From Tricholomella constricta (Eukaryota; Basidiomycota; Agaricomycetes; Agaricales; Lyophyllaceae), in the NCBI GenBank assembly GCA_013368375.1, contig JAACJP010000007.1:1178001-1242000 (forward strand): a DNA stretch of 64,000 nt, read 5' to 3'. A program made the position numbers and the translations under genes. Numbering within the stretch: the stretch's first letter is position 1; every line of letters starts with the position of its first letter. The notes beneath the pieces are model-generated. The model did not search any database. It saw only the letters and a list, made by a program, of their open reading frames with translations, and was not told the DNA's origin. Shown one piece after another: positions 40,272-52,260 of this stretch.

Positions 40272-43200
40272 ATGAGTCCCAGCACCACAAAGAGGCACGC
40301 TTCAAGGTCCCCAGTAGGCGAACGGGCACCGAAGAGGCATGCAACGTCTTCGCCAGAAGAGGGCGAGCTCGACGATGCTTCACCCATTCGACCTACCTTA
40401 CCGCCCTTGCCTTCATCTTTGCCTCCTAAACCCGTCATTACAGCCCAGAAGCCCAAGGTTGCTTTTCCTTTCAAAAAGAAGGCTGACCTATCCAGGAGCG
40501 GCTCGACATCATCGGTTACAGAGGTGAAGGATGGGCCCGTGGTGTACGAAAGGTCTGCAGAGGATGAGCAGCGCTTTGCTGCGCGACAGGTTGATTCCAG
40601 GCGGAAGCCCGTGCATTCTGGGCACTCTGATCACCGGCACCCAAGCCTTGAGCGTCGAGACAATGCGTCGTCGAGGCACTATGCGCCACGCCGAGACTAC
40701 CACAGGGACCGTCCAAGATCGCCGTCCCCAAGGTCTCCTCCTTCTCGCTCTCCAGGATCACCATCATCATTGCATCGTCTCGAAAAACATCGACTACCTC
40801 TTCTCAGATCACCCACGGCGAATTTCAGCCCACTAAGAGGGGGCTATGGACGTGACGGAGACAGAGACAGCGAAGGGGCGTGGAACAGAGACAGAGATAG
40901 AAGATATGACGAGGACCGGTACTATTCGCGGGAGCCTGCCTCCACCTCAAAGTCAGACCGTTACTACCGCCCTGGTCCTTATGCCGCCAATGACTATCAT
41001 GAACGCGACTACACGCGTCGAGATGACGAACGGCGGGGTAACTTCAGGCGAGACGATAGAGGATATGACCGGGACAGAGGTGACAGAAGAAGATACGACG
41101 ATTACCGTCCAGTATCCCCTCCCCCTGTCGCTCGTTCTCCTCCTCCTCTGCCGCCTGCACTCCCTCCACTACCCGGGCCATCCAATTCTGCGGGCACACC
41201 CCCACCACCTGCCTGCTCACCGCCTCCCCCGCCTCCTCCTGACCTCCGGTTGAAGAAGGACGCGACCTTGCCACAACGACATAAAATGGTCAGCATCCCT
41301 CTAAAACGTCCAGCAGCGCCGAAGGACATTCATTCTCCGACGCCTATGGCGCTGCCCCCGGCAAGGAATGTCCTGCTGATGAACGGCGCAGACAAGAAAA
41401 GAGAAGGAAAGAAGGAATCGGAAATGGCGAGGCTCAGGCCCGTCCGGAAACGTGAGCCTGTCCGCAGGTCAAAGAAGGAGGAGATGGAGCTGTATGGCAG
41501 GGCGTTTGAGGGCTGTGGGATACAGTCAGACTATGAGGTGACGACCAAACTAGGAGAAGGGACGTTTGGGTGAGGGCCGATGGTGTTCTCAATGCTCGCA
41601 ATTACTAATGTGTTTCACAGTGAGGTGCACAAGGCAATACACAAGGACACGGGGAGGGTGGTTGCACTGAAGCGCATATTGATGCACAACGAGAAGGAAG
41701 GCATGCCTGTTACTGCTCTCCGGGAGATCAAGATCCTCAAGGCTCTGCGCCACTCATGTGTCATCGAGATCCTGGATATGTTCATTGTACGAAGTAAGCC
41801 TGCGAAACATCCCGATATTGGAGTCTGGCTGAACTTTCTACAGGCAGCGCAAAAGATCCTCTGTCGGTGTACATGGTCTTCCCTTATATGGACCACGATC
41901 TTGCAGGTCTTCTGGAGAACGACCGAGTCAAATTACAGCCAAGTCACATCAAACTATACATGAAGCAGCTCCTCGAAGGAACAGAGTACATGCATCGTGT
42001 ATGCAGACTTCCTGCATCGACTTTCTTGTCTGATGCTCACGTTTATCTCAGAATAACATCCTCCATCGCGATATGAAGGCTGCCAACCTCCTCATATCGA
42101 ACACTGGATCGCTGCGGATAGCCGATTTTGGTCTTGCGCGTGCGTTCGACAACAACGTCACTCGCACCACCATCGACGGCCGAGTCAAAGAACGCAAGTA
42201 CACCAATTGCGTCGTGACGAGGTGGTACCGCCCACCTGAACTACTTCTGGGTGCCAGACAGTATGGCGGAGAAGTGGACATTTGGGGCATTGGGTATGCC
42301 ATCCTCCTTCTCCGCTATGGCATCTTCTGACCTCGTGCAGCTGCGTACTCGGAGAAATGTTCTCCCGGAGACCCATCCTTCCGGGAAACTCGGACCTGGA
42401 CCAGCTTGAGAAGATTTGGCATTTGTGTGGGACGCCCAATCAACACACTTGGCCGAACTTTGATGCCCTGCCTGGCTGCGAGGGGGTGAAGCGGTTCCAG
42501 TTACATTCAAGGAGGATCAAACAGACGTATGAAAGGTTTGTAAATCTGTGTCTTTCGTCGCGAATGCAAGCTGAGCGGTTGGCTGAATCAGTGTTGGCTA
42601 TGAGACCTGTGATCTGCTGGATAAACTCTTGACGTGCAATCCGAGAGAGCGTATTACGGCGGCTCAGGCCCTCGACCACGATTACTTTTGGACGGACCCG
42701 CTTCCGGCTGACCCAAAGTCGTATGTCTTAGTTTTTGGTCAATTAAGCCTATGTATTAATTGTCGCACTTGCTTAGGTTACCTTCGTATGAGGCCTCCCA
42801 CGAATTTGACAAACGCGGACAGCGTAATCTACAGCCGCCTCCGAACCCGAATCCACACCCACACCCCCTCCCTCCTTACAATCAGCACAACCCAGCTCAC
42901 AACAATCGTCCGCCTGACTTCCATTCCCACGGACCAGGCATTCACCGCAATCATCCTCGGAACATGCAATACCCTCCCAATCCTCATCCTCTCAGACACC
43001 CACACGGCCCTCAAGGACATGCTCCGGGTGGCTCTAGCTTCCAACCAGATCTCTACTTGCGCAACCCCAACCACCGCGGACAGCATCAACCTAGATTTAA
43101 CAGCGGCGGAGGCGGGCGCGGACTTCCTCCTCAACACCACATTAATAACAACAACAATAATCACAATCATCGCTCGCGAGGTCCGCCCGGGAGAGACGAC

Positions 43201-43380
43201 TCCTGGGGCGGCGGCGGCGGTGGCCCGCGTCAACCCCTCCCATCACATCCATCACATCTACCGCAACGGCCGTCGGCGCCTCAGGGCTTGCAGCCGGTTG
43301 AGTATAGCGGCATGCCTAGACGCGGGGATGCGGAGCTGCCGCCGCCGGGTGGGGGGGAAGATAAATTAAATTATGATTAG
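40272..43380 (+). CDS. CDK9/Bur1-type cyclin-dependent kinase
   Basis: Phosphorylates the RNA polymerase II tail and Spt5 to promote transcription elongation, with a cyclin T/Bur2 partner. 931 residues; exons 40272-41569, 41621-41793, 41844-41998, 42052-42293, 42341-42535, 42592-42720, 42777-43380. The first ~420 residues are an RS/RD- and Pro-rich extension, unusual in size for CDK9. Kinase domain: Gly loop [10 protein letters not shown] (split by intron 1), VALKRI, the cyclin-binding helix [11 protein letters not shown] near 460 (PITALRE is the CDK9 form), [10 protein letters not shown] at 547-556, DFGLARAFD near 567, T-loop [15 protein letters not shown] near 592, and [16 protein letters not shown]. 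The C-terminal ~200 residues are His/Asn/Pro/Gly-rich ([12 protein letters not shown]). The upstream in-frame GTG at 40248 is not a start. Confidence 0.9.
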
Positions 43381-43705
43381 TTTTTTTGATGTACATGCTT
43401 TCCACCCATTATTTCCCCCCCCGCACTCGCCAAATCTCCATTTCCCATACACAATGCTCCTCATCATATATTCCATTTGGTATACTTACTTACATGTGGA
43501 CAAACTAGTTGTACATGGTTTTTTATAGTGTGGCCCTGGATGTCACTATCTCATTCACGTCCTACAACCTTGTGCTTCAGTACCAACCTTTTGTGCAGTC
43601 CCGGTCAAACAACTTTATGTTTGACCAACACGCTTCAAGTAAACAACCCACCGCATAACAAACCTCGACGACTTCACTTTTCCCACCACGCGATTCACGT
43701 CGCCG
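43381..43705. other. Intergenic, 325 bp
   Basis: 3' flank of CDK9 and promoter of the SUZ12-like gene. Nothing else recognised. Confidence 0.6.
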
Positions 43706-46636
43706 ATGAGGGACGATGCGGGTACGGAGAACCCCTCTTCATCTTCAACCGCTTCTCAACGTCACAGATTTGGCAAGAAACAATCGAGTCTCCGAGGATA
43801 CTCTGAAACTGGCGGAGGCATTCAGGCATCGTCCTCAAGCCGCTCTCGCGATGATCGATCGATCAATCGCCAGGAGCCTGTGGTTTTTGCACGCAAGTCG
43901 TTCAGAGCCCCGCAGAACGCGTCGGGAGGGCGCTCTTCATCTCCAGAACTAACCTCCCAGCGACCAGTTCTTCGGACGAAGGGCACGCGTACTTCGCGCA
44001 GCAGGAACGCTTCGACATCGGTGATGGGGCCTCCACCCACGAATGCCGCTGCTGGCCCGTCGGGAACTCGGCAGGGTCCCAGTTATGCCCCTGACGCCGG
44101 TGGTGCGAGTTCATCTAGGCACGGTTATTTGCAGGTAATAGACATTCAACATAAGTTGTATGATCATACGAGATGCTGATCGAACATGTCCGAAGCACGA
44201 CGACATATCCAACAGTGCACGCCGCACTTCGTTCAGTGTGACTTCTACTTCCCCAGGTAGTCACCGCGCACCTGGTTCGTCCTGACCTTACTGTGAATGA
44301 AGAACTCACATCTCATGAGGTTTCAGCCAGAAAGAAGATGACCATTCACCAATTTGCCGCAGAGTCGCCTTCAATAAGACGGCGCTCTATGATCACTGCG
44401 TCCACACCCACGCCCTCAGTCGTCTCGTTGAAATCACCCGCCATGGTTCCATTCTGGCAGCATGCCGAGGAAGAACGAACCAAGGATCGAGGGAGCAAAC
44501 GCCATGCCAATCAGGAGGAACGCGATTTTGTCAAACGCCTGGCAACGATGGCGTCGAACCGACGCGCTGCTGCTCAAATTCAGCGCCCAGGTGGAGCCCG
44601 TACTGAGAACGCGCGTCCGCATGAACGTCCTCTCAAGTCCTATCTGGGCAGAAATATGACACTCAGGCAGCAGGGTGAGAAGGACGACGATTCCGATTCG
44701 CCTATGGAGATAGATGACGTAGATGGCCTAGATGGCCCGTACCCACCACCTCAGAGGAAAACTGCTGTGTAAGTCTTCCTTATCCTATAGCCGTAATTCC
44801 ATCATAATTTTTGACCATTGTTCTGCTAGTATACCACAGATGGCGACCAAAGCAGCGCGAAAAAGGGAATGGCCCCAGCCTCCGCTGTTCGACCCGGACT
44901 CTAGCGAGGAATCTGAAGTACCTTCGTCGGAAACATCAGAAGAAGAAGACGTGGACGCGGTCGAGCTCCATTCTGACAGCGACAAAGTTGACGATGATGT
45001 TGGTATTGAGGAGATCGTGGCGGCCGCTCGACGGTCTTTCAGTCCACCTGAGATCGAAATTCTTCCTGGTCCACCGGGTGGGGTGAATGCTTCTGCCCCT
45101 ATGACTGCCGCATCGTCCGTACCAACAGTTGAGCTGATGAACGCCATCGAAGCTCTGACACTGGCTTCCATACGTATGCAAGATACGAAACAGCTCCCAT
45201 TTCTGCTGCGTAACCTTCGCAATGGCTTTCTGTGGCGCTGTCGTCAGCTTGGAATCCCAACGAAACGTGTTTCAGGAACAGTAAACTTCAGTGTATGCTA
45301 TGAACATACTTCGGATTCTCTGGCAAAAAACACCTTTCAAATCCAGTTGAGCGATTGGCTTTGTCCAGTGTGCGACCTACATGGTGTGTTCGCCACACGG
45401 GAAATGTTGGAATGTCATTTGAACTTGGATCACGACAACCTTCTGGCTCAATGGTCTCTATTAGATTCTGGGGTAAGCAAGTAATCATAATTTGACAGGA
45501 AAAAATATGAGCAGTCACTGACGAGAATGTCCACAGGATCGCCTCCTGCGACTAAAGATCACCGATGCGCCAGGGAAAGCAGAAAGGTGACCTTTTATTC
45601 AAAAATATGTTTTACTCGCCCAGTACTAAATAATTGGAAGACACGATCATTCTACGCGAGTTACGCCACCTCCAGACGCAACCCCCCCGCAACCCGATAT
45701 CCCAAGTCCCTTCCCATTTGTCACGCTGTCTCCACCACAGCCACGACCAACAGAAATACCCATCGCTCGAGCTATCACCCAACCCCCGTCCTCTCTCGGG
45801 CAGATTAAGGTACAAGCGTCACGGCCATTATCAACTCCTTTCTTATCACCTTCACGCGAGCGCTCAACGACCGCGATGTTGAACGTTACCCCAGCACCCT
45901 CTTCGTCGCGTGGACGCTCTACAACCGCTGCTACCACCACTACCACCACCACCACTACAACCACAACCACAACCACAACCACAATGACTGCATCCACTCT
46001 ATCCTCCAATCAACGCACCCTACACACCCCTCGCACCACCCGGTACCCCACGCCACCACCAGCATCCAACCCCCTTGGGCCCGCCGCGCAACCGCCCTAC
46101 CTCCCCGCAAAATCGGAATACGGCGGGCCCGACATCTACTACTCGTGCCGCCCCGGCGGTGCGTGTCTGTATGACCTGTTGAACACGTTGCCGCTGGATG
46201 ACTTTGGCGTGCTTGCGTGGGACATCCTGGACCGGGAGGACGAGATTTACGACAGCGATAACGTGAAGGATGAGTATAAGGTGATGCATGCCCTGTGGGG
46301 GCGATGGATCGTTTTGAATCGGTGGGTCCTTTGAAATTGTTCAGTTTTGGCGGGGTGAGATGACGATGAGGTGCGCAGGAATGCATTTATTAAGGATTAT
46401 TATAAAGGCACGGTGGCGTTTGTGAATTATTACTGGAGGATGATACATCGCGCCGCTGGGTGGGACGCGCTGCGGTACTGGCTACTGGTAAGCCCCTTTT
46501 CAACTCAGAATAACTTCCACCTGACACGTCTCGATACAAGATGCTTGTGGTCAACCGATTCATAAACGGGAGTGAAGTTGCAAAAATACTGAAACACTAC
46601 GAGGGTCTGACTGGTATGGATACGTGGTATGATTGA
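43706..46636 (+). CDS. SUZ12: SUZ12-like protein (C2H2-type finger plus VEFS box), candidate PRC2 subunit
   Basis: 839 residues in this model; exons 43706-44134, 44257-44768, 44830-45472, 45537-45586, 45641-46321, 46379-46487, 46541-46636. SUZ12 with an EZH-type enzyme and EED forms PRC2, which methylates histone H3 Lys27. Visible: a disordered Ser/Arg-rich N-terminus; an acidic stretch (SSETSEEEDVDAVELHSDSD); a finger WLCPVCDLHGVFATREMLEC then HLNLDHD near 490-515, spaced as in SUZ12; a Pro-rich part with a 17-Thr run. The C-terminal block, about 730-839 (DILDREDEIYDSDNVKDEYK...ALWGRWIVLNRNAFIKDYYK...FVNYYWRMIHRAAGWDALRYW), has the VEFS-box pattern of acidic stretch, LW, FI.D and FV..Y. The 122-base intron 44135-44256 is longer than its neighbours and may hide a small exon. 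The assignment rests on pattern, not a search. Confidence 0.68.
45925..45990 (+). repeat. ACC/ACA microsatellite encoding poly-Thr
   Basis: Run of ACC, ACT and ACA triplets (for example CCACAACCACAACCACAACC) within exon 5 of the SUZ12-like gene. It encodes about 17 consecutive threonines and is likely length-variable. Confidence 0.8.
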
Positions 46637-48273
46637 TCTCCTTATATCCTTGGCTACTGTTTCTTGCTTTCGTGTCACTATGTTCTGTTAACTTGCTATT
46701 GTATTTCTTGCATCCAATCTGATCTTTTCGGACCTGAAAAACATGGGCCGCGATGAAGGGTACGAGACCATGAAAATTATCCATCCGATCGTGGATCATC
46801 ATCGTCGGAGGCTATCTGCCCTGACTGTATGGCCGTCCCCATCGGATTATCCGTTGTCCTATCCGTTGTCCTCCATCCTCTTCACCGCTTGATGGACTAA
46901 TTCTAGAGGCGGAAGTACCATGCCTCGATTTTGCAAACGACGCAAAATGGTAGCCTGGCGGGTCAGTGATGGTTCAACCGGGCTCATCCCCGAATTGCGC
47001 TCCCAAACGAAGGACTGTCTTATTTTTTCTTCTTTTTCTTTTGACACTTGAACTTTTTCTTTGAATCTTTTGACAAGTCCTCGCACGGTCGCTAATGCCG
47101 CCAAGCACCACCACCCGATAGGGATGAAAGGTAGAAGGTAGACGAGACAAGTCGTCGTAGGGCCCAGTTACCTCCTCCCCTTTCCCGGAAGTTAGTCATG
47201 CTTCAGCTTTTCCAGTCATTGAAGGCAAGGGGTGAGCAAGCAAACCGTCTGGAGCGCAGCTGAGCACCTCCTACTGCCGGGTTTTGTTTCTCTGAAAGAA
47301 TCATACGTGTGCTAGCAAGCGGGGTCCTCCCGAGGATGTTGTTATACAGTGGGCCCTGAGGTTTTACTACCAACGATGTAGAGATATGTGAAAAGTGTCC
47401 AGAGCGTCGCAAGCTCAGGAGGCGACCAATGAATATGAAAATGGCTGCATAATCCCGTGTAGCAGTGGTTAGCTTTGGAATGGCCGAACTTGGAAGGCCA
47501 TTAGATAGGCCTCTTTTTGGCATTACAGCACAAATAGCTTCATCATGCACAAGCAACAGAGGATGAAATGCTCTTGTTCCCTTGAGGATGGCCCATCTTG
47601 TTCAAAGGTTATTTTCGAATGAAGTACTGATATCAGTGATCAGGGTAGAGGTCATTCTCCCACCGCCAGCTACAATTTTCTTCGACATACTTTTTGTGGT
47701 CAAAAACTCACCCAGATGAGGCCAGTCGAGATCTACGGTGAAGCAGACGCTACTTCGTAATCCGCACATTTCGGGATAATTTCCAGCGCAGGCACAGCTG
47801 CGCGGAGTTCGTTCAGGTCATTATGCCGGCAAGTCCCGGTAAAGTTATAAAAGCAAATTTTTGTTGACTGTTCCTTCACGACGCTCTACGCCCTTTCCCT
47901 GCGTCTCAAAACGCGGCAGGGGTTTTTCTTTTCTTTCGCGTCGGAGAGTACTTTAAAGCTTCGCTTTCGCTAGCAACACTACGCCTTCGGGCTATGATGG
48001 ATTCCTAGATAGTGGTGAAAGCTACATACAATCATGTTTCCTCCCAAATTCCTTTTTTCCTTGCAATAAATTGTAATGCTCCTGGGGCACTCGACATTCT
48101 TTATATGATTTCGTTGATGGCACTAATTTTTTTCTGTCGGCACGGAGGACCTTCAATTCGGGATGGCAAATCGAGGCGACACCCGATGGCTTAAGCTTAA
48201 GGTTCGCGGACATGTACAATTTCGATGCGATGTGATGAGAATGAACAACTGCGAGTATCGACAGACAAAGTAT
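46637..48273. other. Intergenic, 1.6 kb, mostly without gene
   Basis: Apart from the small ORF listed at 46859-47167, I see nothing with family signal. The minus frame 47203-47556 looks like chance. Confidence 0.4.
46859..47167 (-). CDS. Possible small one-pass membrane protein (uncertain)
   Basis: Minus open frame of about 102 codons after an upstream stop at 47168-47170, with no ATG before its hydrophobic start. It reads CLVYLLPFIPIGWWCLAALA, a plausible membrane segment, then a charged helix (VKRFKEKVQVSKEKEEKIRQ) and an ending with LLRR-like and KRMEDNG residues. The segment-plus-charged-helix layout is what a small membrane protein shows, but no start codon, splice site or family was found. 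It could be an exon of a gene whose other exons I missed, or chance. Confidence 0.22.
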   Translation of the reverse strand: MGPTTTCLVYLLPFIPIGWWCLAALATVRGLVKRFKEKVQVSKEKEEKIRQSFVWERNSGMSPVEPSLTRQATILRRLQNRGMVLPPLELVHQAVKRMEDNG

Positions 48274-48931
48274 CTAGGCCTTGCCAGCAGCGGCGGCGGC
48301 AACCTTCGCATCCTCAGCAGCAGCAACTGCAGGGTTGACCTTTTTGCCGTCCTTCCATCGGACACGGGGAGGGGGTGCACGGTTGCGACGGCCCTCGCGG
48401 GATCGGACACGAACGACTATTCACGCAAAAGCTTAGTTTTTTGCAGAATTCAGCGAAGATGATACACTCACCATGCGAGTGGATGGCGCAGGACACGCAG
48501 TAGGCGATTTTGATGTACAATTTGGGGATAACGTATTCTGCGACGACGCTCAGAGAAAAACGGAAGGCGCATTGAGAGAAAAGGAAAGTACCAGGGTAGA
48601 CAGAGGCCTCGCTGATATCCCTAACCGCCGCACTCTCGACCATGTTCCTCACTGTGAAACGCTTGATGGCCTTGTCCTTGGGCACGCAGCGCGAGCAGTT
48701 GGAGCAGCGCATAAAGTTGACGTGGCCACGCCCCTGCTTGTTGCGGCCGCCATTTCTTCTTTTCTTGGTCTAGGGAAAGGCGGTTGAGTACAAAGTCGAT
48801 TTGTATTCTATCGTCATCCGCAATCCAAGATGCGCATCCGTCCCAGATTCGTCCCGAATCGCGGGATTTCAACAGTAGAACGCAGCAGAATGGAACATGC
48901 GTTCATTGACGGTGGAGAATAGGCTCACCAT
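48274..48931 (-). CDS. RPS26: 40S ribosomal protein eS26
   Basis: Small-subunit ribosomal protein near the mRNA exit site. 129 residues; exons (minus) 48929-48931, 48592-48769, 48472-48537, 48274-48416. The first coding exon is the ATG alone: GTGAGC follows directly and a 159-base intron separates it from [19 protein letters not shown]. This layout is common for fungal ribosomal protein genes and often carries regulatory intron function. The family core is complete: [20 protein letters not shown] with its zinc-type Cys pairs, [54 protein letters not shown]. The C-terminal tail is Ala/Lys-rich ([15 protein letters not shown]). Phases agree at all three introns. Confidence 0.95.
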
Positions 48932-49287
48932 GTTGTAGCGTTGTTCGAGGGGCGATGTATTGGACGGCGACGAGCAGATTTGTCGGTATCGCAAGTACAC
49001 TTCGGCTGCCCCCGATGTCAGTTCCCACGGTTCTTTACCGGTCGGCCCGGGACAATGCCTGCTATTTCTGGCACTGGCTCCGAACAACAATGAACTTGCT
49101 TTGCTTTTGTCCTGTGCGCATTGAAATACAAGCGTTTTCGGAGAATCCTGTAGTCACGGCCCTGTAGCTTCCCTTCTCCTCGCATTTCTCTTCCCTTATT
49201 TTGAGCCAGGCGCTCATAGACGTTCATTCATTTAGACAACGCACTCACGACCATTTCATTCATTCATCAAGGGTTGACACGTTCAGC
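48932..49287. promoter_or_regulatory. Divergent promoter, eS26 and secreted-protein genes
   Basis: 356 bp between start codons. Pyrimidine-rich tracts close to the eS26 start on its coding strand fit a ribosomal-protein leader. No specific element named. Confidence 0.45.
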
Positions 49288-50344
49288 ATGGTCTCCTGCA
49301 CAATCACGACTCTTATTCTGGCTGCTGCGACTGCTATGCTTGCCCTGGCAGCGCCGACGAAGCCACTGGATAGTGCGACACTCCTCAAGAACGGCCAAGA
49401 AGCCCAGAGGCTCAATCTCGCATTCCAAACAATGAAAGAAGCGGATCCGTGCACAAGTCTGTATGTTTGACTTTCCTTCTTCTACCATTCTGACAAACTT
49501 CTTCGCATAGATGATGAGAAGGCCTGCATGTCAGGAGGTATAGCAGCATGTCGCAATGGCACTTGGGCTGTTCCTCAAGGCCGCTGTTCTAAAACTCAAG
49601 ATTGCTTTGCATTGCCTTCCGTCCGGGAAGTTGGAACTGTATGTCCATTCTTGCTCTGGAAAATTTTCTATACTCATTTTGCTTTCTTTACTGCAGGACG
49701 TAATGTGCACCAGCGAAAGGAACGCACTTTCAGCCATCGAAGCTACCGGGGCCACTGGCGGGATCTTTGGCAACTCGACTGCTACTGCAGGAGATGAATG
49801 CACCGATGAGTCCGACGATGAGAATGATGAGGACAGCTCTATTGACTCTTCGTGCGATGATGGAGAAGTGAACAACGGCAAAGATACTGAATGCCCTGCT
49901 GACACTGGCGACGAGTGCGACGACAACACCCCAATCTCCACTTCCTCATCCTCTTCCGCATCTACCACACCCAGTCCTCCTTCCTCGTCCAAACCCGAGC
50001 CCACTGCGAACTTCCCTAAAACCGTAACAACGACTATCACGCTCGGTGACCAGCCCACGACCCTTCCACCCGTAACTCGCACAATCTCCCCCGAGGAAGC
50101 GTCGAGCATCTTATCTAGCCTTATGGCGAACGGTGCTACTATCATCGAAGCTCCCGTCACGTCGACTGCTATCCTCACATCCTCTGAAGCCACGACTACC
50201 ACGATCCCTGCCTCAGTCTCAGCCCCCGTTACTGCATCCACCTCCAACGAATCCCCGTCGAAGTTGATTTCCCTTACTCTCGCTCCCAGCTCAACCGACG
50301 TCACGCCTGCTGTTGCGCAGAGTGCAGGTGCTTCTATTGATTGA
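49288..50344 (+). CDS. Secreted Cys-rich protein with acidic and Ser/Thr-rich stalk (CBM19-like N domain)
   Basis: 314 residues; exons 49288-49456, 49511-49638, 49697-50344. The first donor is GTCTGT (49457), chosen because the later GTATGT puts a stop at the junction. Signal peptide MVSCTITTLILAAATAMLAL with likely cleavage after ALA. The next ~75 residues hold a six-to-eight-Cys module: CTNDEKACMSGGIAACRNGT, GRCSKTQDCFALPSVREVGT, DVMCTSE. This resembles CBM19-type chitin-binding modules as I recall them from agaric secreted proteins. An acidic Cys/Asp-rich stretch follows (DECTDESDDENDED), then about 150 Ser/Thr/Pro-rich residues that are probably heavily O-mannosylated. No GPI-anchor tail is evident. 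Likely a wall or extracellular protein; binding partner is inference. Confidence 0.72.
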
Positions 50345-52260
50345 ATGACTCGTGCCAACGGGTCTCGGACCATACGACGCTGCGCGTAGATATCATACAC
50401 TTAAACTTACTGTATCATTACTTACTTTGTAGCAATATTAGATAGTCACGCTATACAATTTTATCGGAATTCCTACGGTAGGACGTGCCGCCACCCAGTA
50501 CGTAGACCGGCCACAGCCTAGAAGAGCTCTAAGTATCCTAATCAGTACTCTATACCGAATGTAAATTATAAGTACCAATTTGTCCGATAAATCCGACGTA
50601 CACGCCACGTGGCAAACTGCATATGTCGACAACTCGGACAAGGAAAAGAGCGCCACGTCTCATAACTTACTTCTACTGACAAGGCAAGGTGAGCCCATCA
50701 CGGAGCCTTCTCTTGAAATCTGTTGCGGCCTAGTGCTCGCCGGTATCTCTCCTGTCACTCGGAAAATCAACGCCACACATTCTTTTCTATCATTTGGGAT
50801 ATCCGCCCGAAGAGCACTCCTTGTACTATGGACAGGGTTTCACTTGACAAGCTTGTTCGAATTCGATGCTCTTGTGTAATGTTCATGATGAGGGAGATGG
50901 CAATGGACTTTGGTCATCGTTACCTCAGCCTCGATATAATTTCCTCGACGATACAGTATTAGGCTCTTCTTGCGATCGAAGGTTATAATCGATGTGAGTA
51001 TCGCCTAGTTTACCTACTCTGGTCATTAAATTGACATCGCAACAGGAAAATTCAAGCCAGACGCCCCTTCATCACTTACCACAGTCGTGTGTGGGAGAGC
51101 AACGCGTCAAGGCATCCCGGCCGAATCCCAGTGGCGGTTTGGCGTTCACTCAAGGGATTTGTCTTGAAATGTGTACCGGTCACTTGCGTGGATGGTTAGC
51201 GTGCGTCTGATGAATGGATGCCAGACGGACAGGTCAAAGCTTCTTCTCGGCCTCGAATAAAGCCACAACGACGATCGCTTCTTCATACGCGTTACCTTGG
51301 CTCAAGAAGCAACTCTCCTGGTGGACTAGGGAGTCTCACGTCAGTTTTGCTGCGCTGCACCTGTACTGACCTGGAATCATTCTCCGGCGAGATCAACCAC
51401 GCTTCGCTTCGCTGGCGACATCGGGAATTGAAAACCACTCTCTGTCGACGGAAATACCATATCTGCCTCACTTGAAGCCTTTTCTTGAGTGCACGACGCG
51501 TTAAAAAGAACCAGTGTGATTATCGCGCCACTCATCTGGGGCAAGAATGGGCATATGGCGGTCGCCGTTCTGAGGGACCTGGAAATCACTTTTAAGGCCA
51601 TTTCTTTTCAGAAACGAGCCTGGAATCAAAGAAAAGAGCTAAGAATCGTCGCGTGGTTAGAAGGCGTTGCGGGTCCTTTGCCCGATCCTATCCCTGAGGA
51701 GATCGATGCGGCAGCGAAGTGAACGTCGGAGCTGCCCCACTATTGCGTAAGAGGCTTGACACAATGTGTGGAACAATGCTGACATTGGACGTTCTTAGGA
51801 CGATGCCCTTGGAAACGTTGAGCCCCGCTTTGCATGTAATCCAAAAAGTTGCAAGATTGGCGTTCCGCACGAGTTCCCGCTTACCATTGGCCTTTCCCTA
51901 GTCTTAAACACATCATTTCGCCGAGAGAAAGCTACTGAAGGTCTGCATATATGCATCGCCACGATATGCTGAGCTCCTGGCCTCATGATTCACAAACTAG
52001 GTCACGCGAGACCAAACACCACGACAATGGTTCATCAACTGGCCACTCCTCGCTTAACTTCAAGCTTCAACTTCAACAACGACCTCTCTTCAACGGCCGC
52101 ATTTAATTCTTCTCTTCTACCAATTTCGATCCTGTCTTTCTGTTCTGTTGTTGTGTTATTATCCTTCGGCTCTTCATCTGTTTACTTTCGCTGGGCGACT
52201 CTTCACGAACTTCATTTCCTCCTTCAACCTTTACGACACACTCTTTTCTCTTCTTCACCT
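50345..52260. other. Intergenic, 1.9 kb
   Basis: No recognised gene. The plus frame 51489-51722 (ending PIPEEIDAAAK) and the minus frame 51377-51601 are short and lack family signal. From 52060 to 52260 the strand is strongly TC-rich, as expected of the 5' UTR of the next gene. The frame open upstream of 52261 (hydrophobic, FCSVVVLLSFGSS) is probably that leader, not a membrane segment. Confidence 0.5.

Noticed and set aside
52030..52260. N-terminal extension of the zinc-finger protein with an apparent membrane segment
   Set aside because: The stretch is TC-rich like a leader, and hydrophobicity follows from TTC/CTT codons; ATG 52261 starts the typical disordered protein.
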